Of a stretch of 64,000 bases of DNA, positions 63,932 through 64,000 are shown one piece after another. Origin of the DNA: CAUZFZ01 sp963579025. Its GTDB lineage: Bacteria > Planctomycetota > Planctomycetia > Planctomycetales > Planctomycetaceae. Both the position numbers and the translations under genes were made by a program. The notes beneath the pieces were generated by a model. It made no database searches, was not told where the DNA came from, and saw nothing but the letters and a program-made list of their open reading frames with translations. The stretch is taken from assembly GCA_963579025.1 (NCBI GenBank), contig CAUZFZ010000016.1:28461-92460 (forward strand), written 5' to 3'. How positions within the stretch are numbered: the stretch's first letter is position 1; each line of letters begins with the position of its first letter.

Positions 63932-64000
63932 TTTTTCGAATCCGCGCCAAAGTGTAATCCAGCCTGGCTCGCCGTCGCTCTTACGGCCCACAAATCCTCC

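Overview
The window looks like chromosome of a planctomycete (Planctomycetota, probably class Planctomycetia). The basis is family content: two intact and one decayed pairing of DUF1549/DUF1553 'planctomycete cytochrome' proteins with DUF1501 Tat-exported proteins, PSCyt1-type heme domains, a DUF3467 protein, an alpha-CTD/TPR protein, GYF_2 and SpoIID proteins, and very large WD40 proteins. Genus cannot be fixed from sequence alone. Base composition is high GC almost throughout. The exceptions are two AT-richer patches, about 30.65-32.4 kb and 63.48-63.93 kb, which carry a TIR-like gene and a HEPN-like ORF and look acquired.

Layout. 0-6.6 kb: 3' part of a secreted Calx-beta/metzincin/RTX protein, then small housekeeping or unknown genes (YkgJ-type Cys cluster, membrane protein, SMP-30 lactonase, MT-A70 methyltransferase, FxsA). 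6.7-10.9 kb: a DUF1549/1553 + DUF1501 pair. 11.0-13.4 kb (minus): HD/nucleotidyltransferase, small ORF, second nucleotidyltransferase, CopZ/BFD-like Fe-S protein. 13.7-21.4 kb: GYF_2 membrane protein, a second DUF1501 + DUF1549 (with EF-hands) pair, a SpoIID protein and a TPR protein with two RpoA-CTD-like domains. 21.7-30.6 kb: DUF3467 gene, an intact lipoprotein gene sitting between decayed DUF1553 and DUF1501 remnants, a YkgJ protein, a two-part gene divided by an in-frame TAG, a winged-helix/PRiA4 fusion, a duplicated fragment of the DUF3467 gene plus the tail of the giant WD40 gene, and a dense group of palindromes. 30.7-32.8 kb: TIR-like gene and a frameshifted REP-associated (RAYT/Y1) transposase.

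32.8-62.3 kb is the core. On the minus strand lie a 2531-aa WD40 protein, a DUF1549/DUF1553 protein with Ig-like domains, a 1665-aa PSCyt1-WD40 protein and a 3572-aa WD40 protein. A divergent plus-strand WD40 protein with a DUF1553-like tail (62.3 kb end) and an inserted DUF104/PIN toxin-antitoxin pair complete the cluster. The two largest proteins share an architecture: an N-terminal block of about 755-bp (6-blade) higher-order repeats and a C-terminal block of about 1.0-1.1-kb (8-blade) repeats. The co-occurrence of heme-domain, DUF1549/1553 and giant WD40 proteins, all with export signals, suggests one exported, possibly surface or periplasmic, assembly of unknown role. This cluster is the best candidate for an undescribed system. 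62.3-64 kb: palindromes, an unrecognised ORF, a degenerate TIR gene whose catalytic Glu position is Lys, and a HEPN-like ORF.

Palindromic (REP-like) repeats are scattered between genes, and one interrupts a decayed coding region. No tRNA, rRNA or CRISPR array was recognised.
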